Source: Gemmatimonadota bacterium (GTDB lineage: Bacteria > Latescibacterota > UBA2968). From it: 17,286 nt of DNA. A program made the translations under genes and the position numbers. Where the stretch lies: assembly GCA_002714465.1 (NCBI GenBank), contig PAXL01000012.1, positions 161,010 to 178,295 on the forward strand. Direction: 5' to 3'. Numbering within the stretch: position 1 is the first letter of the stretch; each line of letters starts with the position of its first letter. Below, piece after piece: positions 1-8,112 of the stretch. The notes under the pieces were generated by a model, which did not search any database, was not told the DNA's origin, and saw nothing but the letters and a program-made list of their open reading frames with translations.

Positions 1-2030
1 GCGCTGACACCCATCCCGTTTGCCACGGCGCCGGCATGGGTCCGTCCATATCCCAGATGGACCGTCAGTTGCTGCGGGTGCTGCCCCGGCTGCTCCCAAA
101 CAGGAATCTCTGCAGACAGATCGGGCTCGTTGCCCTCTCCCGCCACGGTCAACCGGACAATGTCGCCGGAACGGACACCAAGATCCTTTGCCGTTTTCGG
201 AGACATCCAGACGACGTTCTCCCACGTGAGAAGCGAGATAGGCTTGGGTAGCTCCTGCAGCCAACCGTTGTTCGCATATCGACCATCCCACACATTCGGA
301 TCAGGACGGACGGTGAGACGCAAGCCAAAATGCTTCGATGGTGCATCGAAGGTGAGGCTTTGCGTTCTCACGCGAGCGTCTGGCGAAGCCGTGTCCGGGA
401 TATAGCCATCGTGCAAGGCTGTCTGCCAGAAGGTCTCGAACGCCGGACCCCCGCGTTCATTCTTCCAGTAGTCTTTGACGATACCGTAACTCTTGGCTCC
501 CGGAACACCAAGATAGACGGACATGACTTCGTGAACCGAACGTCCACCATAGAGTGGCTCGATCAGGGGCTGCACGATCGTGACTGTACCGTCGAACGCA
601 CGCGCATCGGACCATGCTTCCAGGTCGTGTGCACGTGGGATGTGCCAGTGACACAGGCGTGAGGTCTCGTCGAACCTATCGCTCAAATGAACTCGCATAG
701 TCGCCTTCTGCATGGCCTCGACGAACCGCAACCCTGCCGGCACAGTATGGACAGGATTCCCTCCGAGCATCAAAAGCGAGTCAACGTCGTTAGCTTCGAG
801 GTCGTCGATGAGATCCCTGATCGAATCCGCCTGAATCATCGGCTCAGGCTCGACGGACTCGATCATCCGAACAGTCGTCCCTAGCGATCCCAATCGTGCG
901 TTAATCTCGTGAGCAAGTGCGTGCACAACCTGCGACTGGTTGGCACCCGCGATCACAAGTGCCGATGATCCTGCGTCCCTGAGGTCCTCAACAAGCGCAT
1001 CGACGAAATCATCAGAACCGAAGGCGTTCCCGCCTTCGACCGGGATCCCGAGACGAAAGGCAATTTCGCGAACGAACAGTTCCACATCACCATCAGCTAG
1101 GGCCAGCCGATGATCCGCGCACGCTCCTGCGTTCGACGGTGACGGCTCGACCACATAAAGCCTATTCATGTTTTCAGGCTCTCGTCGCTTTGCGAATTGA
1201 CGCGCATAAACGAGGTGACCGGGCATCGTCGACAGGAAGTCGGCATCGAGGGACAGGATTACGCTGGCTCGCTCGATCTCATAAACTGCATCCAGAGTTC
1301 GTCCAAAGACAGATTGTGCGCCAAGCTTGAAGTTGTCACGGTTGGCCGGTTCGAACTGATGCCACTTCGCTTCTGGATAGGCCTCCAAGAAAGACTGAAT
1401 CTGGGCGTGGAGAGTCGGCGAAGTCACTGTCTCGGTCAGGATCCTGAATCCTGCACCATTAGAGATCTTCAAGCTCTCCTCCTGAAGGGATCTCTGTCGG
1501 GCGAACCGCTCCCAGGTCGAGATCTGTCCCAATCGACGCACGGTGTGGCTACGATCCGGGTCGTATAGCTCAAGAATCGAAGCCTGAGCGAAAGCGTCCG
1601 TGGCACCAAGGCTCGCCGGGTGATCCGGGTTCCCTTCAACCTTTGTCGGACGGCCACTGTGACTCTCCACAAGCGTTCCGACCGCGTATCCCCCGTGAAC
1701 GTGTGCAGAGGCAAAGAATAACGGCTTGCCAGGAATCATATCCTCAGGCGCACGTACGTGTGGAACGATCCTCTCGATCGGTTGACGCGTGCAGGCCGCA
1801 AGACCAGCGAATGCGAAAGACGCCCCCATCATCTTCAGGAACGACCGGCGCTCGAGCCCCTCTGGCCACTCCGACACGCCCTCCGCAAACTCGTTCTGCA
1901 CGAAAGCCCTGAACTCCGGCGTGTTGGCGAGTTCATCAAGACTGCGCCAGTACTCGGGTCCACTCCCGGCTTCGATCTGAGCCGTTAGAACGCCTATGGT
2001 TGACGGCTCTCTGTGTGTGTCTCTAGTCAT
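1..2030 (-). CDS. actB: Alternative complex III subunit ActB, N-terminal ~676 residues (runs off left edge)
   Basis: ActB is the molybdopterin-oxidoreductase-like/iron-sulfur subunit of alternative complex III, a membrane quinol oxidase that passes electrons to cytochromes or a terminal oxidase. I translated the minus strand from the ATG at 2030; the frame stays open to base 1. An extended N-terminus of about 60 residues contains YWRSLDEL (27-34), followed by a twin-arginine motif RRSFLK (61-66), a hydrophobic stretch and LAAC (77-80). This is the extended Tat leader known for this family. Around residues 455-505 it has the family-typical HIPRAHDLEAWSD and the pattern QPLIEPLYGGRS. As expected for ActB, this half has no N-terminal 4Fe-4S cysteine cluster motif. 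The ferredoxin-like C-terminal part lies outside the window. The start overlaps the actA stop as ATGA, which points to translational coupling. No strong Shine-Dalgarno is visible. Confidence 0.92.
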   Translation of the reverse strand, partial: MTRDTHREPSTIGVLTAQIEAGSGPEYWRSLDELANTPEFRAFVQNEFAEGVSEWPEGLERRSFLKMMGASFAFAGLAACTRQPIERIVPHVRAPEDMIPGKPLFFASAHVHGGYAVGTLVESHSGRPTKVEGNPDHPASLGATDAFAQASILELYDPDRSHTVRRLGQISTWERFARQRSLQEESLKISNGAGFRILTETVTSPTLHAQIQSFLEAYPEAKWHQFEPANRDNFKLGAQSVFGRTLDAVYEIERASVILSLDADFLSTMPGHLVYARQFAKRREPENMNRLYVVEPSPSNAGACADHRLALADGDVELFVREIAFRLGIPVEGGNAFGSDDFVDALVEDLRDAGSSALVIAGANQSQVVHALAHEINARLGSLGTTVRMIESVEPEPMIQADSIRDLIDDLEANDVDSLLMLGGNPVHTVPAGLRFVEAMQKATMRVHLSDRFDETSRLCHWHIPRAHDLEAWSDARAFDGTVTIVQPLIEPLYGGRSVHEVMSVYLGVPGAKSYGIVKDYWKNERGGPAFETFWQTALHDGYIPDTASPDARVRTQSLTFDAPSKHFGLRLTVRPDPNVWDGRYANNGWLQELPKPISLLTWENVVWMSPKTAKDLGVRSGDIVRLTVAGEGNEPDLSAEIPVWEQPGQHPQQLTVHLGYGRTHAGAVANGMGVS

Positions 2031-2677
2031 CGATGGCAAACCGAGCAATTATCGAGTTTCTGAATCGTGTATTGAGCGATCAGTTCAGCCGCCAATTCTT
2101 CCTGGTTCGGGGGCGGCTTGTAGTCCAAGTTGAAGACTTCCTCCCGCGGACGTAGGTGCGCTTCGGGCGCGCGATGACAATCTAGACACCACTCCATGTT
2201 CAGCGTGTTCTCTTTCCACACTAGGGGCATCTGGTCTACCTCGCCGTGACAGGTCTGGCAGCCGATGCCCTTATGCAGATGGATGCTGTGGTTGAAGTAA
2301 GTGAAATCCGGCAGGTCGTGAACGCGGTTCCACTCGATCGGCATGTTTTCTTGAAAGCTGACCCGGGCGGGTGCAAGCAATGGTGCGTTCGGCCATACTT
2401 GAGAGTGGCAGGTCATGCAGGTCTCCGTAGGAGGAATCCCCGCGAAGGCGGACTCCTCGACCGATGTATGGCAATAGCGGCAGTCGAGACCAATGCCTGT
2501 CACGTGGTGCTTGTGACTGAACGGAATTGGTTGTTCGCGAGCAATCTTGACACCAGACACATACGAGGATCTGTTGACCGTGAGGAGAAGCCACACGGTC
2601 CCAGCTAGGACAAAAACAGCGCCGAAGATGCTTAGACGAGAAATCGTGTTTGTACTGCGATGGAATGTCTGGGGCAT
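2027..2677 (-). CDS. actA: Alternative complex III pentaheme cytochrome c ActA
   Basis: This 216-residue protein is the multiheme cytochrome subunit of alternative complex III and carries electrons on the periplasmic side of the membrane. It has a short N-terminal cytoplasmic stretch, one membrane anchor (about 16-34) and five CxxCH haem-binding motifs at C66, C87, C140, C164 and C211. Many scattered His residues (H55, H57, H58, H130, H133, H135) could serve as distal haem ligands. Size, haem count and the NMEWCLDCHR-type fourth motif match ActA. The last haem motif ends one residue before the stop, and the stop overlaps the actB start. The family order is actABCDEF(G), so the rest of the operon should lie left of the window. 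The Shine-Dalgarno is weak. A promoter lies about 90 nt upstream. Confidence 0.95.
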   Translation of the reverse strand: MPQTFHRSTNTISRLSIFGAVFVLAGTVWLLLTVNRSSYVSGVKIAREQPIPFSHKHHVTGIGLDCRYCHTSVEESAFAGIPPTETCMTCHSQVWPNAPLLAPARVSFQENMPIEWNRVHDLPDFTYFNHSIHLHKGIGCQTCHGEVDQMPLVWKENTLNMEWCLDCHRAPEAHLRPREEVFNLDYKPPPNQEELAAELIAQYTIQKLDNCSVCHR

Positions 2678-2769
2678 GAGGTCTCGTCGAAGGACTTAAA
2701 GACGCTAGACGAACCATAATTTTAACTAATATCAAATACGCCAACTCATTAGAATACCTGCTCTCCCTA

Positions 2770-2797
2770 AATATATGGGTAAGGTGTGTTGCGTCAA
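2770..2797 (-). promoter_or_regulatory. Predicted sigma70-type promoter of actAB
   Basis: Read on the minus strand there is a TTGACG -35 box (2797-2792), a 16-nt spacer and a TATATT -10 box (2775-2770). Transcription would start near 2763, giving an AT-rich 5' leader of about 85 nt before actA. The position between the sulfatase stop and actA makes it the natural start of the act operon. It was assigned by eye from consensus boxes only. Confidence 0.6.
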
Positions 2798-2840
2798 GAA
2801 ATGCAACAGAAACGCAAGGCTCTTGGTTGCCATTTGCAAC
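2788..2840. promoter_or_regulatory. Two GTTGC/GCAAC dyads at the actA promoter (possible operators)
   Basis: Two inverted repeats with the same arms lie beside each other: GTTGC-10 nt-GCAAC at 2788-2807, overlapping the -35 box, and GTTGC-5 nt-GCAAC at 2826-2840, further upstream. The arms are identical but the spacers differ, and the centres are about 36 nt apart. This fits a pair of regulator sites, but five-base arms can also arise by chance. No regulator gene is present in the window. Confidence 0.25.
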
Positions 2841-2885
2841 AAAACCAGGTTCAGTACGCACCTTTACCGCAGAGTCGGCGCAAGT

Positions 2886-4274
2886 TTACTTTCTGCTGGA
2901 GTAGGTCACACGCCCCCTTGGCCGGGGCTGGTCCTTGGCCTCATCATCCCGAACAACCCTCTGACCGCTGGGGCGCCCCTCGCCTGCAAGGATTTTTGCC
3001 TCATCCTCCCCGGCTCCCACCATCCGCTTGAGAAGACGCTCCCGCATCACCTCTCGGACGATCTCGTGTGCCTCGGATGTTACGAGGTTCGTCAACTCGT
3101 AGGGGTCTGCCTGCAAATCATACAGATACTGCTCGATGTAGGTGTCCGATCCTGCATCTCGGCCGCCGTGTTTCTCAGGTGCGTCGACACCGTACTTCCA
3201 TCTTTGCGTCCGGACCGCACGACCAACCTGCGCTTCGCTCACTTGGATGAAAGCCTCCCCGGGCCAATCCGTCTGTTCACCCCGCACGAGCGGCAGGATC
3301 GATCGTCCCTGCATCATCTCCGGAACGGCGATGCCTGCGGCATCCAGCAGTGTCGGAGGAAGATCGATCAGACTCACCATCTCCGAGATCTGACCTCCCC
3401 CGTCGAACCCGGGTCCGACGAATGCCGTGGGTACGTGAACCGAACTCTCGTGACAGGAGCGTTTGTATTCACTGTTTCGTGTCTTGAAGTGACACCCGTG
3501 ATCCGACGTATACATCACGATTGTTTCATCAGCCAGCCCGAGGCTCTTCAGCGCATCGAAGATGCGCCCCAGCGCTTCGTCGAGACGCTTCACCATTCCG
3601 TAGTAACCACCCAGGTGCTGGTGAGTCGATCCGCCGAGCGCCGCCAGATCCGGCGGGACCCAGCCGCCCGTGTAGCGTTCCCGATAGCCATCAGGTGGCG
3701 GATAGTCGTCTAGATGATTTTGGTGGTGAGGTTCGATAAACGAAGAGAAAAGGAAGAAGGGCTCCTCCTGGTGTTCATCCATATATCGGATCATGGCATC
3801 CGTTTGCCCATCGACACGGTAACCAGGAAGCTTGCGGGGCTCGTTATCCCCGTCATACATCACAAGATCGTAGGCATCCGATGTGAACTCGAGCAGATTG
3901 GAGGCGAGCCAGTAGTCATACCCACCTCGCTGCCCCTCGGGAACAGGATCCTTATCCGCTAAATGCCACTTGCCAATATAGCCTGTTTGGTAGCCCGCCT
4001 CTTTGAAGTGATGCGCGAGCGTGGTCGAATCCGTTGGGAGCGGGATTCCGTTCCGGAAACATCCGGTGGTTGTCGCATACAGCCCTGTCTGAAGACAGGC
4101 TCTTGCAGGCCCGCAGACAGGCTGACACGTGATCGAGTTGGCGACGTGCGCGCCCCGTCGAGCCATGGCGTCAAAGTTCGGTGTCAGGTCCATCGGATTC
4201 CCGTGCATCCCCGTCGTATCCCAGCGCTGCTGGTCCGAGAAGAATACGATCACATTCGGCTTCCGCTCCGCCAT
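2886..4274 (-). CDS. Sulfatase-family hydrolase, cytoplasmic (type I, formylglycine)
   Basis: This 462-residue protein belongs to the alkaline-phosphatase-like sulfatase superfamily, which hydrolyses sulfate esters and in some branches phosphonate or phosphate esters. Residues 11-18 (FFSDQQRW) give the N-terminal metal-binding Asp14. The sulfatase signature C54-G-P-A-R58 places the Cys that an FGE-type enzyme would convert to formylglycine. The family motif GKWHL is at 101-105, and SDHG appears about midway and supplies more metal ligands. The SDQQRWD-type start resembles choline-sulfatase and phosphonate-monoesterase-like branches, so the substrate is not settled. There is no signal peptide, so it should act in the cytoplasm. 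The start is supported by AGGAGG (4285-4280), five bases from the ATG. The C-terminal 40 residues are charged and probably disordered. No sulfatase-modifying enzyme is visible nearby. Confidence 0.9.
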   Translation of the reverse strand: MAERKPNVIVFFSDQQRWDTTGMHGNPMDLTPNFDAMARRGAHVANSITCQPVCGPARACLQTGLYATTTGCFRNGIPLPTDSTTLAHHFKEAGYQTGYIGKWHLADKDPVPEGQRGGYDYWLASNLLEFTSDAYDLVMYDGDNEPRKLPGYRVDGQTDAMIRYMDEHQEEPFFLFSSFIEPHHQNHLDDYPPPDGYRERYTGGWVPPDLAALGGSTHQHLGGYYGMVKRLDEALGRIFDALKSLGLADETIVMYTSDHGCHFKTRNSEYKRSCHESSVHVPTAFVGPGFDGGGQISEMVSLIDLPPTLLDAAGIAVPEMMQGRSILPLVRGEQTDWPGEAFIQVSEAQVGRAVRTQRWKYGVDAPEKHGGRDAGSDTYIEQYLYDLQADPYELTNLVTSEAHEIVREVMRERLLKRMVGAGEDEAKILAGEGRPSGQRVVRDDEAKDQPRPRGRVTYSSRK

Positions 4275-4286
4275 GCAATCCTCCTA

Positions 4287-4323
4287 TCCAAAAAGAAGCC
4301 CGCCAACTGAATCAGTTGACGGG
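4287..4323 (-). terminator. Intrinsic terminator between the propeller lipoprotein and the sulfatase gene
   Basis: Read on the minus strand, the stem CCCGTCAACTG (4323-4313) pairs with CAGTTGGCGGG (4309-4299) around a loop ATT, with one T-G wobble. CTTCTTTTT follows (4298-4290). On the plus strand the wobble becomes a C-A mismatch and no T-run follows, so it works in the minus direction. It closes the propeller lipoprotein gene. Its T-run ends only 4 nt before the sulfatase Shine-Dalgarno. Confidence 0.75.
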
Positions 4324-4396
4324 AATATAGATCCTGATCTGACAGAAATCCTGCGATTCTTGCTCTTCTATTATCAGTTCTCAGTTATCAATCCCA

Positions 4397-5476
4397 TCAG
4401 GGTCCCCATCTCGGAAAGATCCCGTCGACAGGCAGGTCCGGAAGCAGATAGATGTTCGAACCGTCCGAATTCATAACGGCAATGAAGGTCACCGAAAAGA
4501 GCTGGTTCGCCGTGAAGTCGTGAAATTCGAACGCGATGTGTCTGCCGTCGGGGGACCAGGTCGGGAAACGCATGACGTCCTCGGTGCCGACGCCAGTTGT
4601 CAGCCTGACCGGATCCGTTCCGTCAGCGTTCATCACGTAGATCTCGAAGTCTCCGAGCTGGGCGCGGTCTGTCGTAGCCGGAGAGTGAACCGTGCTTTCA
4701 TAGACGATCTGCGCGCCGTCGGGAGAGAACATGCCTGCCGAGTTCTGAACACCCACCCCAGACGTCAATGCGACAAGTCCGGTCCCGTCGGGGCTGATCA
4801 GAAACAGATTCGTTCCGCTCGAAACAGCAGATCCGCCTATGGTCGACCCCTGGAACAGCACACGCGTGCCATCCGGAGACCAAGAGGGCAGTTCGTCGTC
4901 TCCGGGTGCATTCGTCAGGTTCGTAATCGCCTGTGTATCGACGTCATACAGATAGATGTCGAAACCGAGTGCATCGTCAGTAGTAGACTGAAAGACTATC
5001 TTCGAGCCGTCAGGAGACCAGGAGGGAGCGAAATCTCCGCTAGATGGACCGGCTACGATTGGCGACACGCCAGAGCCATCCGCGTTGATCGTGTAGATGT
5101 CCCACTCCGCATTGCCAAGCTGATTCGACGCGATGACTAGCTTGTCGCCGTTCGGTCCCCACGAGGGGCCGGTGTAGCTAAACGGGTCAGCAAGAGTATT
5201 TAGGCTCGTCGTGTTGGACCCGTCTGGAAGAGTCAAAAACATGTGAACAGAGCCGAATTCATTGTTAACCTGACCAAGGAACACGATCCGACCGGTCATA
5301 CCCGATGGAGGCGAGGTCGCTAGATTATCCTGAGGCTTCGGTGGCGGTGGTCCCGGATTGGTGGGAGCCGTTGGCTCAGGCTGAAGATCGGCGATGGAAC
5401 TCAAGGGGTCACCACCACTGCACGCAGCCAGAAGCAGGCAGAGTGAAGGAACAAAGATGTTGTGTTTATTGAACAT
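4397..5476 (-). CDS. TolB-like WD40/PD40 beta-propeller lipoprotein
   Basis: This is a 359-residue exported lipoprotein. A short signal peptide ends in the lipobox LAAC with the lipidated Cys at 19. A Pro-rich linker follows (about 31-48), then a beta-propeller built from PD40/TolB-type repeats. The repeats are seen as SWGPNG (105-110), SWSPDG (152-157 and 198-203), FSPDG (250-254) and TWSPDG (307-312), each followed by a strand and an IYxxNADGS-like turn. Such propellers bind proteins or ligands in the periplasm or at the outer membrane. This is not TolB itself: the N-terminal TolB domain is missing and no tol/pal genes are near. The GGTGA before the ATG is a weak ribosome binding site. It is divergent from the aminotransferase, with 141 bp between the two starts. 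An intrinsic terminator follows the stop. The partner is unknown. Confidence 0.85.
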   Translation of the reverse strand: MFNKHNIFVPSLCLLLAACSGGDPLSSIADLQPEPTAPTNPGPPPPKPQDNLATSPPSGMTGRIVFLGQVNNEFGSVHMFLTLPDGSNTTSLNTLADPFSYTGPSWGPNGDKLVIASNQLGNAEWDIYTINADGSGVSPIVAGPSSGDFAPSWSPDGSKIVFQSTTDDALGFDIYLYDVDTQAITNLTNAPGDDELPSWSPDGTRVLFQGSTIGGSAVSSGTNLFLISPDGTGLVALTSGVGVQNSAGMFSPDGAQIVYESTVHSPATTDRAQLGDFEIYVMNADGTDPVRLTTGVGTEDVMRFPTWSPDGRHIAFEFHDFTANQLFSVTFIAVMNSDGSNIYLLPDLPVDGIFPRWGP

Positions 5477-5617
5477 TCGCGGTCACCGTGTGTATCAGAA
5501 TCATCAAGAGCACCATAAGAATCTCAGTAATTGCGCCGTCCCGGGCAAGCACCCTTGTTAAGTCCGTGACGCTACCACGAGCCCGTGCTAATTTCTCGAC
5601 CCTTTAGAAAGGCCGTG

Positions 5618-6892
5618 ATGACTGAGAAAACCGCGACAGCGCTGGACAAAGCCGAGCAATATCTGGCTGGTGGTACCTTGGGAATGTTCAAATTACCCCG
5701 GAAGCATCAGATCGTGATCGATCGGGGCCAGGGCTGTCGTATCTGGGACTTGGACGGCGCGGAATACATTGATTATACCCTCGGATCTGGTCCGATGATC
5801 CTCGGACACGCGCATCCAGCGGTTCTCGAGGCTGTGACACGTCAGTCTGAACTTGGTTCGACATACTACGGTCTGAACGAGCCCGCCATTCTCTTGGCAG
5901 AGCGATTGGTTAAGGCTTCCCCGTGCGCTGAGCAAGTCCGATTCGTGAGTTCCGGAACGGATGCGACGTTCTCCGCGATTCGCCTCGCTCGGGCATACAC
6001 AGGCAAGACCAAAGTACTGAAATTCAACGGCGGCTGGCATGGCGGTCACGACTATGCCCAGCAGGACCCGGACCCTGATCGTCCGGGCTGGAGCCGTCCG
6101 ATCTCCGACGGCATCCCTAGAAGCGTCACTGACACCGTCATCACCTGCGACTTTAACGACACGGCGACGGCAGTCGACCTAATCGGTCAGCACGCACCGG
6201 ATCTTGCTGCAGTGATCGTCGAACCTCTACAGCGGGCGATTAGTCCGAAGCCCGGGTTTCTTGATGCGCTGCGTGACCTCACGCAGAAACACGAAGCACT
6301 TCTGATCTTTGACGAGATCGTTACGGGCTTCAGGCTTTCCTGGGGAGGGGCCCAGGAGCACTATGGGGTGATCCCGGACCTTGTCGTGTATGGCAAAACG
6401 ATCAGCGGCGGGTATCCGCTGGCAGCGATCTGCGGTCCCCAAGACGTGATGAACTGCGCGGCGGCCGAACTCAAAGGAAGTGGACGCTACGCATTCATCA
6501 GTGGCACCTTCAACGGGAATCCGATCAGCTGTGCAGCCGGACTCGCAACCCTTGATGAGCTCGCGAAACCAGGCATCTACCAGCATCTTCACAAAGTGTC
6601 AAGCAAACTTCAGAAGGGACTCGAGTCGATAGCAGCCGAGTCCGGACACGCCTTGCGGGTCTTGGGAGAGGGCCCCGTGCTGCAGCCGTTCTTCTCCGAC
6701 CGTGCACTCTGGACACACGCGGAGACACAGGCAACGGACCTTCAGAAGCAGAGAGCCTTGGGGTTGGGACTCCTTAAAAAAGGGTTCTTCGTCAACCCAT
6801 CAGGTAAACTATATTTATCGACCATCCACACGGATGAGATCGTTGAACAAACTCTGGACGCTGCCCGATCCGTATTAGCTGAACTTCTTTGA
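5618..6892 (+). CDS. Class III PLP-dependent aminotransferase, glutamate-1-semialdehyde-aminomutase-like
   Basis: This 424-residue cytoplasmic fold-type I PLP enzyme matches class III in order: GCRIWDLDGAEYIDY (39-53), the cofactor phosphate region SSGTDAT (111-117), GGWHGGHD (138-145), the PLP-ring Asp in FDEIVTGFR (231-239) and the Schiff-base lysine K260 in VVYGKTISGG. GTFNGNP (296-302) closes the site. Overall it resembles HemL, but 111-117 and 138-145 differ from the usual HemL forms. No haem-synthesis genes are near, so an aminotransferase or aminomutase with another substrate is more likely. The frame is open from a GTG at 5585, but ATG 5618 is preferred because AAAGG (5608-5612) lies 5 nt upstream and the family N-terminus starts there. 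The cytidylate-kinase-like gene follows after 74 nt, possibly in the same transcript. Confidence 0.85.
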   Translation: MTEKTATALDKAEQYLAGGTLGMFKLPRKHQIVIDRGQGCRIWDLDGAEYIDYTLGSGPMILGHAHPAVLEAVTRQSELGSTYYGLNEPAILLAERLVKASPCAEQVRFVSSGTDATFSAIRLARAYTGKTKVLKFNGGWHGGHDYAQQDPDPDRPGWSRPISDGIPRSVTDTVITCDFNDTATAVDLIGQHAPDLAAVIVEPLQRAISPKPGFLDALRDLTQKHEALLIFDEIVTGFRLSWGGAQEHYGVIPDLVVYGKTISGGYPLAAICGPQDVMNCAAAELKGSGRYAFISGTFNGNPISCAAGLATLDELAKPGIYQHLHKVSSKLQKGLESIAAESGHALRVLGEGPVLQPFFSDRALWTHAETQATDLQKQRALGLGLLKKGFFVNPSGKLYLSTIHTDEIVEQTLDAARSVLAELL

Positions 6893-6895
6893 CCG

Positions 6896-6912
6896 AAGCA
6901 TAAGCTATGCTT
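6896..6912 (+). other. Small hairpin after the aminotransferase gene
   Basis: AAGCATA (6896-6902) and TATGCTT (6906-6912) form a perfect 7-bp stem with a 3-nt loop just after the stop. The next T-run (GGTTTTG) begins about 10 nt later, so it is at best a weak terminator or an mRNA 3'-end stabiliser. Confidence 0.35.
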
Positions 6913-6966
6913 GCTGGCTTGGTTTTGTGCTGATCCAAAGGGATTCTCAAAAAAAGGACGGCATCA

Positions 6967-7647
6967 ATGGGCTTGATCACACTTTCCAGACAGTACGGGA
7001 GTGACGGCAGAACTGTAGGACTCAAAGTCGCCCAGCTCTTGGGCTACCACTACGTCAATAAAGAGATCATCTCTCGGGTCGCAAACGAGGCGAACGTCCC
7101 GGTTTCCGAGGTTGAGCGATTCGACGAGAAACCCGAATCCGCCGCGCTTCGCGTTCTGAAGAAGTTCCTGGCGCCCAACTACAGCGGCCTCGGTCCTGAG
7201 CTGGCGGAGCACGACTGGTGGACGGCAACCACGCTGTCCGGGACGCTTCCTGCGACCAACCAAAGCATGTTCTTGGACGAGGACGTCTACGTCCGCCTGA
7301 CACGCGAGGTCATCCAGAAGCTCAGCGAGAGGGATGACCTAGTCATTCTCGGACGGGGTGCGCTATCATTCTTGAAAGACCGCGAGGATACGCTCCACGT
7401 ACGCATCGTCGCTTCGGAGGACCATCGCATCCAGACCGCAATGGAACGTGACAGTCTAGATGAGGAAACGGCGCGTAGGGAGGTCGTGCGGATCGACGAG
7501 GGCCGCAAGACCTACCTGAAACGCCACTACAACCTGGATTGGGCCCAAGCTGATCAATATCACGTAGTTGTCAACACCGAGCAGATGGGAACAGATGGTG
7601 CGGCGAATCTGATCGCGCAAGCAGCCCGCCGTCTTCCCTTCTCTTAA
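6967..7647 (+). CDS. Cytidylate kinase-like family protein
   Basis: This 226-residue cytoplasmic protein fits the cytidylate-kinase-like P-loop family (the Cytidylate_kin2 type) and not classical Cmk. It starts with ITLSRQYGSDGRTVG (4-18), which takes the place of the P-loop, followed by the family-typical YHYVNKEII (28-35). A central LVILGRGA (125-132), VRIVAS (145-150) and an Arg-rich lid-like segment follow (about 154-187), then DQYHVVVNT (196-204). The usual P-loop Lys of GxxGxGK is absent here, as in relatives with the SRQYGSGG start. It probably phosphorylates a nucleotide or related small molecule, but the true substrate of this subfamily is poorly known. AAAGGA (6953-6958) lies 8 nt before the ATG and fixes the start. 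It follows the aminotransferase on the same strand. Confidence 0.85.
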   Translation: MGLITLSRQYGSDGRTVGLKVAQLLGYHYVNKEIISRVANEANVPVSEVERFDEKPESAALRVLKKFLAPNYSGLGPELAEHDWWTATTLSGTLPATNQSMFLDEDVYVRLTREVIQKLSERDDLVILGRGALSFLKDREDTLHVRIVASEDHRIQTAMERDSLDEETARREVVRIDEGRKTYLKRHYNLDWAQADQYHVVVNTEQMGTDGAANLIAQAARRLPFS

Positions 7648-7798
7648 CCCGGAAACGGCTAAACCATCCTGGAAAACCTGCTGGTATACAAGTTGAAGAG
7701 TCACGCTTTCCCCAATCGGTGCCGAAAACACGCAAATACAACGGATCCACCCGTCATCGGAAAGGACGTTTTCGGACATGAATCCCAATCCAATGCAT

Positions 7799-7828
7799 GG
7801 AGGTCACACCGGCTCCGGTATGACCTCC
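7799..7828. repeat. 30-nt inverted repeat, strong hairpin on either strand
   Basis: The arms GGAGGTCA (7799-7806) and TGACCTCC (7821-7828) enclose a second stem ACCG/CGGT (7808-7811/7816-7819) with a 4-nt loop. The single C-A mismatch on the plus strand becomes a T-G wobble on the minus strand, giving a continuous 13-bp stem there. No T-run follows on either strand, so it is not a standard terminator. Confidence 0.6.
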
Positions 7829-8112
7829 TTGAACCCGCTAGAGAGAACGACCGAGTTGCCCGAAGAGGTCGGCAACTTCCGGACCACGTTACGCGATTAT
7901 GCCGCACTCGAGATTAGCCTCGCCTCGTCGTTGCCGGCCTTCCCACTAACCGACCGCGCCCGAATATCAATTTACAGGCCTAATCCGGCTCCCCCTGCCC
8001 ACCGATCCGGAATGGGTATTGCTCTATTCCCTTATGCGCTGCTTTCTGGGGAAATGGACCCCCACATTTGTGCCGCGCCATCACGTCTGTCACCGTAACG
8101 CACACGTGACGG

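Noticed and set aside
1..1990. Several plus-strand frames of 60-120 codons
   Set aside because: All lie opposite the ActB frame, which stays open for about 676 codons and carries clear family motifs.
2271..2861. 196-codon minus-strand frame overlapping actA
   Set aside because: It is out of frame with the five-haem ActA protein and crosses the actA promoter; its composition is that of a shadow frame.
2775..3713. 312-codon plus-strand frame opposite the sulfatase gene
   Set aside because: It lies antisense to a strongly supported sulfatase with its catalytic motif. Its product shows no domain and is rich in Cys, Arg and His as expected for a shadow frame.
4397..5476. Calling the propeller lipoprotein TolB
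   Set aside because: It has a lipobox and PD40 repeats but lacks the TolB N-terminal domain, and no tolQRA or pal is present.
5477..5617. Promoters in the divergent region between the propeller gene and the aminotransferase
   Set aside because: Transcription must start here in both directions, but I found no pair of boxes good enough to report.
7778..8098. 106-codon plus-strand frame (MNPNPMHGG...)
   Set aside because: There is no ribosome binding site at a normal distance, it contains the 30-nt dyad near its start, and it has no recognisable domain. The second half looks like random coding. It might still be a lineage-specific small gene.
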